Below are positions 50,232-57,696 of a stretch of 64,000 nt of DNA, piece after piece. The notes under the pieces are model-generated. The model was given only the letters and a program-made list of their open reading frames with translations. It did no database searches and was not told the DNA's origin. The stretch comes from Neisseria sicca. Lineage in GTDB: Bacteria; Pseudomonadota; Gammaproteobacteria; Burkholderiales; Neisseriaceae. The stretch lies in contig NZ_CP072524.1 of NCBI RefSeq assembly GCF_017753665.1, positions 2,356,001 through 2,420,000 on the forward strand, in the 5' to 3' direction. The translations under genes and the position numbers were made by a program. Every line of letters begins with the position of its first letter. Within the stretch, counting starts at the first letter, position 1.

Positions 50232-51062
50232 ATGCTGATAATTACCACCTGCCTTGCCTACCCCGAACCGCCATCCAACCTGCTGCCGTTGGCGGACACG
50301 CTGACACGGGACGGCATACCCACTGCCTTCGCGCCTTGGCAAAACCGCCCGAAATCCGCCTTTATCCTGCCTTTGTGCGCATGGGATTATGCGTTGGAGC
50401 CTGAAACGTTTGGGCAGTGGCTGACCGAAGCGGAAGCGGGCGGGCAAAGATTTATCAACCCCGTCGGGCTGATGCGTTGGAACATGGGCAAACGCTATTT
50501 GTGCGATTTGGCAGAATGGGGGGCGGACGTGATTCCGAGCGTGCAGACGTCGTCTGAAAAAGAAAAATTGGAAGACATTTTAGAGAATCGGGGTTGGCGG
50601 GAAGCGGTCGTCAAACCCGTTATCGGGCAGAGCGGGCGCGGCGTGGCAAAAATCAGGGCGGGCGAAGTGTCGTTGAAGGCGGAGGATTATCCACAAGGCG
50701 TCATCGTCCAACCTTATATCCGCGAAATCGAAACGGCGGGCGAAACCTCGCTGGTGTTTTTGGACGGGCGATTCAGCCACGCCGTGCTGCGTATGCCGCC
50801 CCAAGGCGAATGGCGCGCCAATTCCGCCTACGGAGTCGCCGTCAGCCCTGCCGCGCCGCCGGAAAAAGCAATCAAAACCGCACGGCAGATATTGGACATG
50901 CTGCCTGAAATACCGGCATACGCCCGCATAGACGGGACGCTGATTGACGAAAGATTACTGCTCAACGAATTGGAACTGATCGAACCCGCCCTTTACCTGC
51001 ATACCGCTGAAAACGCGGTTGCCGATATGGTGCAGGCGGTAAAGCGCGTTATCGCGGGCTGA
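50232..51062 (+). CDS. ATP-grasp fold protein
   Basis: 276 residues. The N-terminal pre-ATP-grasp region (LIITTCLAYPEPPSNLLPLAD) is followed by ATP-grasp motifs: VVKPVIGQSGRGVAKI (ATP-binding loop), GVIVQPYIREI, and the metal site LNELELIEPALYL. This matches RimK/DcsG-like ligases that join a carboxylate to an amine with ATP. The substrate is unknown. The start has no strong ribosome site; the gene is alone and ends in a DUS terminator. Confidence 0.82.
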   Translation: MLIITTCLAYPEPPSNLLPLADTLTRDGIPTAFAPWQNRPKSAFILPLCAWDYALEPETFGQWLTEAEAGGQRFINPVGLMRWNMGKRYLCDLAEWGADVIPSVQTSSEKEKLEDILENRGWREAVVKPVIGQSGRGVAKIRAGEVSLKAEDYPQGVIVQPYIREIETAGETSLVFLDGRFSHAVLRMPPQGEWRANSAYGVAVSPAAPPEKAIKTARQILDMLPEIPAYARIDGTLIDERLLLNELELIEPALYLHTAENAVADMVQAVKRVIAG

Positions 51063-51082
51063 CGATAAAGAGTCCATGCCAA

Positions 51083-51132
51083 AAAGGTCGTCTGAAAACA
51101 AAGGGAGCGCGTTTTCAGACGACCTTTTTTCA
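51083..51132. terminator. Bidirectional inverted DUS terminator
   Basis: AAAAAGGTCGTCTGAAAAC pairs with GTTTTCAGACGACCTTTTTT, between the convergent ATP-grasp and HAD genes. Confidence 0.85.
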
Positions 51133-51161
51133 AAATCAGAAAACGAAATGACGGCCGCGCA

Positions 51162-51812
51162 TTATAAACGCGCGATAAAGCCGGGCAGCTCGGACAAATC
51201 GTTCAAGATTGCCAAATGCGGCCGCGTTGCCAGTTGCGCGGCGGTATGTGCGCCGGTCGGTACGGCAACGGCAGGGGCTTTTGCATTTGCCGCCATATCC
51301 AAATCGTGGGTCGTATCGCCGACAATCAAAGTTTGCGAAGGCTCCAGCCCCAATTCGGAACATAAGGCAAAAACCATATCGGGCGCGGGTTTGGACGCAT
51401 ATTCGCTTGCGCAGGCGGTTGCCATCCAAAAATCCGCCGTCCCCGTCTGCATAATAGAACGGTCCAAGCCCGTACGCCCTTTGCCTGTCGCTACGGCAAG
51501 CCAAAAGCCTTGTTGTTTCAAAGTGTTCAAACAAGGGATGGCTTCGGGGAACAAGGTCATATTGTGATTGTTCGGATTCAGATAATGCGCGGCATAGGTT
51601 TCCGCCAATTCTTCGCGCAGGTGCTCGCCCGCATCAGGCGCAAGTCGGAAGATGATTTCGGGCAGGCTGTAACCGATTAAGGCACGGATGGCATCCGCAT
51701 CGGGGGCTTTTAAACCGCAGTCGGCAAAACTTTGTTGAAACGTACGGATAATCGGGCGCGTCGTATCGGCGAGCGTTCCGTCCCAGTCGAAAATAATCAG
51801 TTCAGGCTTCAT
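51162..51812 (-). CDS. HAD-family hydrolase, phosphoglycolate phosphatase-like
   Basis: 216 residues. HAD motifs: FDWDGTLADT (I), VATGKGR (II), KPAPDMV (III), IVGDTTHDLDMAANA (IV). The cap is the alpha-helical C1 type of the Gph/PhnX branch. It likely dephosphorylates a small phosphate ester; phosphoglycolate is the usual guess and not provable here. Divergent from pyrD. Confidence 0.88.
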   Translation of the reverse strand: MKPELIIFDWDGTLADTTRPIIRTFQQSFADCGLKAPDADAIRALIGYSLPEIIFRLAPDAGEHLREELAETYAAHYLNPNNHNMTLFPEAIPCLNTLKQQGFWLAVATGKGRTGLDRSIMQTGTADFWMATACASEYASKPAPDMVFALCSELGLEPSQTLIVGDTTHDLDMAANAKAPAVAVPTGAHTAAQLATRPHLAILNDLSELPGFIARL

Positions 51813-51967
51813 AAGGAATCCTTTCAGACGACGTTATCGATATGATTGTATAGCGGATTTTCAGACGGTTCAAAACGGCATTTCCTTTGAAGATTTGTTT
51901 GGCCGGCAGGAAAATACGGCAGTTTCGGGTAAAATACGGCGGTTTGCCAATCATCCGAAAGAAACCC

Positions 51968-52972
51968 ATGTATTCCCTAGCCCGCAGCCTGCTGTTCAAA
52001 CTCGATGCCGAAAAAGCCCACCATTTCACTCTCGACGCGCTCAACAAAGTTTATAAACTCGGTTTGCTTCCGATTTTCGACAACCGAATCAAGCCCGTCA
52101 AGCTCATGGGCATCAGCCTGCCTAATCCGGTCGGGCTGGCCGCCGGACTCGACAAAAACGGCGAATACATAGACGCATTGGGCGCGCTCGGCTTCGGCTT
52201 CCTCGAAATCGGCACGGTAACGCCCAAACCGCAGCCCGGCAATCCGCAGCCGCGCCTCTTCCGCGTTCCTGAACACCAAGGCATCATCAACCGCATGGGC
52301 TTCAACAACCACGGAATTGACGCCATGATTCAAAACATCGAAAAAAGCCGTTATCAGGGCGTGTTGGGCATCAACATCGGCAAAAACGCCGTAACCCCCA
52401 TCGAAAACGCCGCCGACGACTATTTAATCTGCCTCGAAAAAGCCTACGCACACGCAAGTTACATTACCGTCAATATTTCCTCGCCCAACACCAAAAACCT
52501 CCGCGCACTGCAAGGCGGCGACGAATTGAGCGCGTTACTCGAAGCCCTCAAAAACAAACAGGCGCAGCTTGCCGCCGCACACGGAAAATACGTCCCGCTC
52601 GCCGTCAAAATCGCTCCCGATTTGGATGAGGCGCAAATCGAAGATATCGCCCACGTCGTCAAATCCGTCGAAATGGACGGCATCATCGCCACCAATACCA
52701 CCATCGACAAATCAAGCCTCGGCAGCCATCCGCTCGCAGGCGAGCAGGGCGGTTTAAGCGGTCTGCCCGTACGTGAAAAAAGCAACCGAGTGCTGAAAAC
52801 ATTGGCGGAACACATAGACGGCAAGCTGCCGATTATCGGCGTAGGCGGCATCATGAACGGCAAGGATGCCGCCGAAAAAATCCGCCTCGGCGCAACCGCC
52901 GTCCAAGTGTACAGCGGCATGATTTATAAAGGTCCGGCATTAGTGAAGGATTGTCTGGCAGCGTTGAAGTAA
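51968..52972 (+). CDS. pyrD: Dihydroorotate dehydrogenase (quinone), class 2
   Basis: 334 residues from MYSLARSLLFKLDAEKAHHF, the membrane-binding helices of class 2 PyrD. NPVGLAAGLDKNGEY, FLEIGTVTPKPQPGNPQPRLFR and the catalytic-Ser region TVNISSPNTKNLR are present. It oxidises dihydroorotate with quinone at the inner membrane. The frame opens at 51887 but GAAAG precedes the ATG at 51968, where the family starts. With PyrE (18.7 kb) and PyrH it covers part of UTP synthesis. Confidence 0.96.
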   Translation: MYSLARSLLFKLDAEKAHHFTLDALNKVYKLGLLPIFDNRIKPVKLMGISLPNPVGLAAGLDKNGEYIDALGALGFGFLEIGTVTPKPQPGNPQPRLFRVPEHQGIINRMGFNNHGIDAMIQNIEKSRYQGVLGINIGKNAVTPIENAADDYLICLEKAYAHASYITVNISSPNTKNLRALQGGDELSALLEALKNKQAQLAAAHGKYVPLAVKIAPDLDEAQIEDIAHVVKSVEMDGIIATNTTIDKSSLGSHPLAGEQGGLSGLPVREKSNRVLKTLAEHIDGKLPIIGVGGIMNGKDAAEKIRLGATAVQVYSGMIYKGPALVKDCLAALK

Positions 52973-53050
52973 GCGCGATTTCCAACATGTTAAGAAATTA
53001 AAAGATGTTAGCAAAAATTAGTTTAATATACATATATCTTGGAGGATATG

Positions 53051-53578
53051 ATGATTTTTGGAGATCCATATAAATTTGCTATTCAATTTGATTTTGTAGA
53101 AGATTGGTTTCTGGAATGGGGAGAAGATTTGAAAAATGATGGGGTATTTCATTATATTATTCAAGGTTATATCTTGCCAACCGAATTGAAGTATCAATCA
53201 ATCAGCATTCTAGATGCGGTAAATTCATTGAATGTAAAAATAGGCAGCCTGAATCAATTCAATGCTTCTACAATCTATAATCAAGATGCTCAATATATTT
53301 TGGAAAAATTAGAAAATATTTTGGAAAAGATCTTAAACGGAGATGAAACCTATGAGGAATATCAATTATATGACTCAACCTATTTAAATATAGAAGAAAA
53401 TATTTTTGATAATCAAAATAGCTGGCTGGTATCAGCCGACCATTCGGAAAAAATCATATTTAGAGATTATAAAGGGGAGATTCAGGAGGTTATATTAGAA
53501 AAAGGATATTGTATAGATATAATGGAAAAAGTAATCACTTGGGCAAGATCTTATTTTCAAAATGAAAAATGGATTTAA
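53051..53578 (+). CDS. Immunity-type protein (Imm42-like), orphan
   Basis: 175 residues from MIFGDPYKFAIQFDFVEDW, very AT-rich (25% GC in a 60-base sample). The opening and the short acidic alpha/beta character match what I recall of Imm42 immunity proteins of polymorphic toxin systems, including neisserial Maf islands. GGAGG lies 5 bases before the ATG at 53051; an ATG at 53048 is also possible. No toxin gene is beside it: pyrD is upstream and a transposase scar downstream. So it is an orphan immunity gene if the assignment holds. Confidence 0.6.
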   Translation: MIFGDPYKFAIQFDFVEDWFLEWGEDLKNDGVFHYIIQGYILPTELKYQSISILDAVNSLNVKIGSLNQFNASTIYNQDAQYILEKLENILEKILNGDETYEEYQLYDSTYLNIEENIFDNQNSWLVSADHSEKIIFRDYKGEIQEVILEKGYCIDIMEKVITWARSYFQNEKWI

Positions 53579-53600
53579 TTAGGGGCTGACGTAGATTAGC

Positions 53601-53861
53601 TGTAGAAACCAGTAGCGTTGTTTACAGTATTTCCAGGAGAGTATTGAAACATGAACATCCACAAAAACACCCGCCTTACCCCGCACTTAAAGCCGCAAGT
53701 CGTTTGACAGTCCAGAACATCGGCAAAAGGAGTTGTGCCGCTTTGTTAATTTCTATAACACCGTGAAGCCGCACCGCAGTTTGAACGGCGATACGCCGTT
53801 TGAGGTCTTGCAGGTTTATTTCTCTTAACCTGTGGTGTAAACAGCGCGACAATTTTCTACA
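53601..53861 (+). mobile_element. Collapsed IS481-type insertion sequence
   Basis: About 261 bp bounded by TGTAGAAA and TTTCTACA inverted ends. It contains the first and last parts of a transposase gene joined by a large internal deletion. I saw no clear target duplication. Confidence 0.7.
53651..53828 (+). pseudogene. Transposase remnant (IS481 type)
   Basis: It starts MNIHKNTRLTPHLKPQV, the usual N-terminus of neisserial IS481-type transposases. In another frame it jumps to FDSPEHRQKELCRFVNFYNT and then VKPHRSLNGDTPFEVLQVYFS before a stop, the C-terminus. The DDE core is gone, so it cannot transpose. Confidence 0.78.
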
Positions 53862-54011
53862 TTAAGGTTTTCAGACGACCTTTTGTGTGAACATAGATGA
53901 CTAAAAGAATGGATGAGGGCGTGCAGATTGGCTTAACAACCGTTTTCAGTCGTTTCAATGAATATTGTATCGGCTGCTTATCAAGTTTTAAGGATAGGTA
54001 GATATATAAAT

Positions 54012-54043
54012 AAAAAAGACCTTGTTTGAACAAGGTCTTTTTT
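54012..54043. terminator. Terminator of the tRNA pair
   Basis: AAAAAAGACCTTG, 6-base loop, CAAGGTCTTTTTT: a near-perfect bidirectional rho-independent terminator just past the tRNA-Ala CCA on the minus strand. The stretch from 53862 to here holds one DUS and nothing else seen. Confidence 0.9.
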
Positions 54044-54046
54044 ATC

Positions 54047-54122
<76 letters not shown>

Positions 54123-54128
54123 GAAATT

Positions 54129-54205
54129 TGGTGGCGAATCAGGGACTCGAACCCCGGACACAAGGATTATGATTCCTCTGCTCTAACCGACTGAGCTAAT
54201 TCGCC
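54129..54205 (-). tRNA. tRNA with CAU anticodon (elongator Met, or Ile2 if lysidinylated)
   Basis: 77 bases with CCA. Reverse strand GGCGAATTAGCTCAG start, anticodon loop ATCATAA (CAT), T-arm GGTTCGAGTCC. It lacks the unpaired first acceptor position of initiator tRNA. Elongator tRNA-Met and lysidine-modified tRNA-Ile cannot be separated with certainty by eye. Confidence 0.9.
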
Positions 54206-54305
54206 GTTTCGTGAAGTCGCTATTATATGTTGTTTTGAGTTTTTGGCAAGTTTTATTTTGTGCTTTATGTTTTGTTTTTGTTTTTTAATGGAATAAAGCA
54301 TAGAT

Positions 54306-54342
54306 GAGGTCGTCTGAAATTGCGTTTCAGACGACCCTTGTG
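54306..54342 (-). terminator. Inverted DUS hairpin after the MidA-like gene
   Basis: GAGGTCGTCTGAAA and TTTCAGACGACCC around a 7-base loop, 31 bases past the stop at 54373 on the minus strand. Confidence 0.7.
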
Positions 54343-54372
54343 TTGTTAAAGGGGAGGTATTGTGAGGCGTGG

Positions 54373-55530
54373 TTAGAGTTTGTGGCAGATGTCGCCAAAG
54401 CGAAAACCTGTCCAGTCGATGTCGATGTTTTTGCCAAAAGCGATGACTTTGAAGAGTTCGCCCATTTCGTGTTGATCGGTCAGTTTTTGTACGGCGGTAC
54501 TGACACGGAGGTAGTCTGCTGTGCCTAGCGAGGCGGTTTGTGCCAACAGGTCGGTAATGCCTAGGTTGAATAGGAAATGAGATTGGGGCAGGTAGCCGAT
54601 GAGGTCTAGTCCGCCGTCGGTGCCTGCTTGGGCAATATCGGTAAAGTTGACGTGTGCGGTCAGATCAGTCAGGCCGATATGGAAAAACGGGTCGTGAACG
54701 GTGTGGTGGCGGTAGTGGGCGATGAGCGTGCCTTCGTCGCGTTGCGGGTAGTAATACTGGGCGGCGTCAAAACCGTAGTCGATAAATATCATGCCGCCGC
54801 GTGTGATTTTTTGCGCGAGGGTGAGAATAAAGGCGTATTGGGCGGGGTGTAACTCGCTGGTGTAGGGGTGTTTGGTTTCGGGAAAATAGGTGGCGGCTAA
54901 ACACAGGAGGTCGGGTTGTTTCAAAGGTTGCGGACTTTGTTCGAGCTGTCCGTCGGAGTTGATGGAGACGCCGATATGTTGAAAGGTATTTTGGGTGCGG
55001 CGGATGATTTCAATGGGCATAGCATCTAGGACTTCATTGCCGATGATGATGCCGTCGAAGGATTCGGGCAGTTCGGTCAGGTGGATGACTTTTTGTGCCA
55101 GTTGCGGGGTGGTCTGTTCGGCGATGAATTGGCGTTGGCGTTCGGCAAGCTCGGGGGAGAGTTCGATGATGTAGTAATGCTTGAGGTCGTCTGAAAGGCT
55201 TTTCAATAATGTGGCGGCGAGATGTCCCGTACCTGCACCGAATTCGTAGATGTTGCCGGCGGTTTTGGGGAGTAGTTCGGCAAGTTGTCGGGCGAGGGTT
55301 TGTCCGAATAATGGGGTGAGGGTGGGGGCGGTGATGAAATCGCCGTCTGTGCCGATTTTGTGGCTGCCTCCGGTGTAGTAGCCGTATTCGGGTGTGTAGA
55401 GTGCAAGCTCCATAAATCGTGAGAAAGGAATCCAGTTATTTTGGGCTTTTATTTCCTGTGTGATGATTTCGAATAGTTTGGAACTTGAGGCTTGCGCGGC
55501 AGGGGCGGGGAGGGGGAGGTGTGCCTTCAT
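54373..55530 (-). CDS. SAM-dependent methyltransferase, MidA/NDUFAF7 family
   Basis: 385 residues. FSRFMELALYTPEYGYYTGG and GDFITAPTLTPLFGQTLARQ are the MidA opening; the SAM loop is IYEFGAGTGHLAATLL, and GNEVLDAMPIEI the conserved catalytic region. Mitochondrial homologues methylate an arginine of complex I subunit NDUFS2. The bacterial substrate may be the equivalent NuoD, but that is inference. Monocistronic, divergent from the dcw cluster. Confidence 0.9.
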   Translation of the reverse strand: MKAHLPLPAPAAQASSSKLFEIITQEIKAQNNWIPFSRFMELALYTPEYGYYTGGSHKIGTDGDFITAPTLTPLFGQTLARQLAELLPKTAGNIYEFGAGTGHLAATLLKSLSDDLKHYYIIELSPELAERQRQFIAEQTTPQLAQKVIHLTELPESFDGIIIGNEVLDAMPIEIIRRTQNTFQHIGVSINSDGQLEQSPQPLKQPDLLCLAATYFPETKHPYTSELHPAQYAFILTLAQKITRGGMIFIDYGFDAAQYYYPQRDEGTLIAHYRHHTVHDPFFHIGLTDLTAHVNFTDIAQAGTDGGLDLIGYLPQSHFLFNLGITDLLAQTASLGTADYLRVSTAVQKLTDQHEMGELFKVIAFGKNIDIDWTGFRFGDICHKL

Positions 55531-55881
55531 AATTGTTAGATAATGTAAAATTTATGAATTTATTTGTCTATTATAACGTGAACGGAAAAGGGGCGTTTTT
55601 TCATTTTTTTATACCATATATTGTGTCTAAATAATATTTTCAATACTACATATTGTGTTTTTAAAAACCAAATAGGGTAAAATTGGCAGTTCAGGCTGTG
55701 TGCCTGTTTGGTTAAAATACTGTTTTTTAATGATTTTGTTGTTGCATATGTACTGGGATTTTAGAGTAAGGCGATTTGACCGAGGCGTTAAAATTTTTTA
55801 TAGTGTGGGCTAGTGGGGCGATGTGGGTAAAAGTGTCTGCATTGCCCAAAAAATTTCGATTTAAACCGATAGGACGAAATT
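55531..55881. promoter_or_regulatory. Leader and promoter region of the dcw cluster
   Basis: AT-rich 351 bases ahead of mraZ. ACATATTGTGT-like units repeat at about 55615 and 55648, and TGGGN repeats (55806-55828) lie near the gene. TAAAAT near 55714 may be a -10. No coding frame seen. Confidence 0.45.
55806..55828 (+). promoter_or_regulatory. Candidate MraZ-binding repeats
   Basis: TGGGC (55806), TGGGG (55814) and TGGGT (55824) in the same direction. E. coli MraZ binds TGGGN direct repeats upstream of its own operon, so self-regulation is likely. The 8-base spacing between the first two differs from the 10-base period of the others. Confidence 0.45.
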
Positions 55882-56337
55882 GTGTTTGGTGGCGCTCACG
55901 AATTGAGTATTGACAGCAAAGGGCGGTTGGCAATTCCTGCCAAGTTCCGCGATATTTTGCTGCGCCATTATACGCCGTCGATTGTGGTTACTTTGGATTC
56001 CCGTGAAAAATTGTTGATGTACCCAGAAGCTGAATGGGCAAAGGTTGCCGAGCAGCTTTTGCACCTGAAAACGGCAGGAAATCCGATGTTGCAGCGTTAT
56101 CAAAATCTGCTGCTGCATAATGCGGATACGCTGGAATGGGACAGCGCCGGCCGCGTACTGATTCCTGCCAATCTGCGCAAACGGGTGGATTTTGAAAAAG
56201 ACGTTACCTTGGTCGGTCGCGCCAACCGTTTGGAATTGTGGGGCCGTGATCAATGGGAAGCTGAAATGACTCAGGCTTTGGATGATGATCCTGAAGAGTT
56301 GGCATTCCAATTAAGTCAGACGGATTTGCAATTGTGA
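55882..56337 (+). CDS. mraZ: Transcriptional regulator MraZ
   Basis: 151 residues from a GTG start (MFGGAHELSIDSKGRLAIPAKFR) behind AGGAC. It has two SpoVT/AbrB-like halves: SKGRLAIPAKFR and the second DSAGRVLIPANLRKRV. MraZ binds its own promoter and controls the dcw cluster. Its stop overlaps the rsmH GTG start (GTGA). Confidence 0.95.
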   Translation: MFGGAHELSIDSKGRLAIPAKFRDILLRHYTPSIVVTLDSREKLLMYPEAEWAKVAEQLLHLKTAGNPMLQRYQNLLLHNADTLEWDSAGRVLIPANLRKRVDFEKDVTLVGRANRLELWGRDQWEAEMTQALDDDPEELAFQLSQTDLQL

Positions 56338-57287
56338 GTAATGCTGAATATCAACATATCACCGTTTTGTTAAATGAGGCGGTTGATGCTCTGGCGGTTC
56401 GTGAAGACGGTATTTATGTAGATGGGACGTTCGGCAGGGGAGGGCACTCCCGATTGATTTTGTCCCGTCTGGGCAGTCAAGGTCGTCTGATTGTGTTTGA
56501 TAAAGACCCGCAAGCGATTGAAGCTGCGCAAAAGCTGGCCGAGCAGGATGGGCGAGTTACGGTAGTCCATGACGGATTTTTAAGTTTTCAGACGACCTTG
56601 GATAAGCTGGGTATTGAAGAGATAGATGGTGCGTTGTTTGATTTGGGGATTTCGTCCCCGCAGATAGATGACGGCGCACGAGGTTTCAGTTTCCGTTTTG
56701 ATGCACCTTTGGATATGCGCATGGATCCGACGCGGGGAATGTCCGCTGCAGAATGGATTGCAACAGCATCGGAACAGGATTTGCACGAGGTTATCAAGAA
56801 TTATGGTGAAGAGCGGTTTAGTCGCCAGATTGCGCGCGCCATTGTTGCGCAACGGACAGAAAGTCCGATCGATACAACCCGCAAGCTGGCGCAGCTCGTG
56901 GCACAAAACGTCCGTACTCGTGAGCGGGGGCAAGACCCTGCGACGCGCACCTTCCAGGCAGTTCGCATCTTTATTAACCGCGAGCTCGAAGAGGTAGAGG
57001 CGGTTCTGCCGCAAGTGATGGGTCGTCTGAAGCAAGGCGGACGTTTGGCGGTTATTGCGTTCCATTCGCTTGAAGACCGCATCGTGAAACAGTTTGTCAA
57101 GAAGTATTCGCAACATCCTCCCTTGCCGCGTTGGGCGGCAGTAAAAGAAGCGGATTTGCCTCTGCCGCCGTTAAAGTCGGTGGGAAAGGCGATAAAGCCG
57201 GGTGTTGAGGAAACCGCCTTCAACCCGCGGGCGCGCAGCGCAGTTTTACGAGTCGCGGAGCGGACGGGCGGTGAGATTACAGAATAA
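56334..57287 (+). CDS. rsmH: 16S rRNA m4C1402 methyltransferase RsmH (MraW)
   Basis: 317 residues, GTG start overlapping the mraZ stop by 4 bases. HITVLLNEAVDAL, the SAM region DGTFGRGGHS, and the C-terminal GRLAVIAFHSLEDRIVKQF are family hallmarks. It methylates N4 of C1402 in 16S rRNA. Three DUS copies lie inside; one codes for FLSFQTTLD. Confidence 0.96.
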   Translation: MSNAEYQHITVLLNEAVDALAVREDGIYVDGTFGRGGHSRLILSRLGSQGRLIVFDKDPQAIEAAQKLAEQDGRVTVVHDGFLSFQTTLDKLGIEEIDGALFDLGISSPQIDDGARGFSFRFDAPLDMRMDPTRGMSAAEWIATASEQDLHEVIKNYGEERFSRQIARAIVAQRTESPIDTTRKLAQLVAQNVRTRERGQDPATRTFQAVRIFINRELEEVEAVLPQVMGRLKQGGRLAVIAFHSLEDRIVKQFVKKYSQHPPLPRWAAVKEADLPLPPLKSVGKAIKPGVEETAFNPRARSAVLRVAERTGGEITE

Positions 57288-57342
57288 GCATTATGTGGGG
57301 CAGGTGTCCTCGGAACAAACAGATTGAGGTCGTCTGAAAATA

Positions 57343-57606
57343 ATGAATAAATTAAATATCCTTTTGTTGGTCTTGGTGTCGGTATCTGCTTTTGCGGTGG
57401 TCACCGTGCAAGACCAATCGCGTTTGCACTTCATCGCTTTGGATAAAGCGCAAAAGCAGGAAATTAAGCTTGATCAGGACTATGCACGCTTGAAATTGGA
57501 TCAGGCGCGGCTGGCGAACCACAAGCTGATTAAGGTGGCTGCTGAGAAGCAGCGCCTCAAACCGCCTAGTGCGGGCAATACTGTGATGGTGGAAAGAAAA
57601 AAATAA
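57343..57606 (+). CDS. ftsL: Cell division protein FtsL
   Basis: 87 residues: short cytoplasmic start, one helix (about 5-20), then a periplasmic heptad-rich segment (DKAQKQEIKLDQDYARLKLDQARLA). FtsL with FtsB and FtsQ activates FtsWI at the septum. Size and position between rsmH and ftsI are standard. A DUS sits directly upstream of the ATG. Confidence 0.92.
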   Translation: MNKLNILLLVLVSVSAFAVVTVQDQSRLHFIALDKAQKQEIKLDQDYARLKLDQARLANHKLIKVAAEKQRLKPPSAGNTVMVERKK

Positions 57607-57696
57607 TATTAATAATGATAAAGCCGGCAAATAGAGAAGATATTCGTCGGTATGCGGAACACGGGTTCGGCAAACATAATATATGAGAACTTTAAA

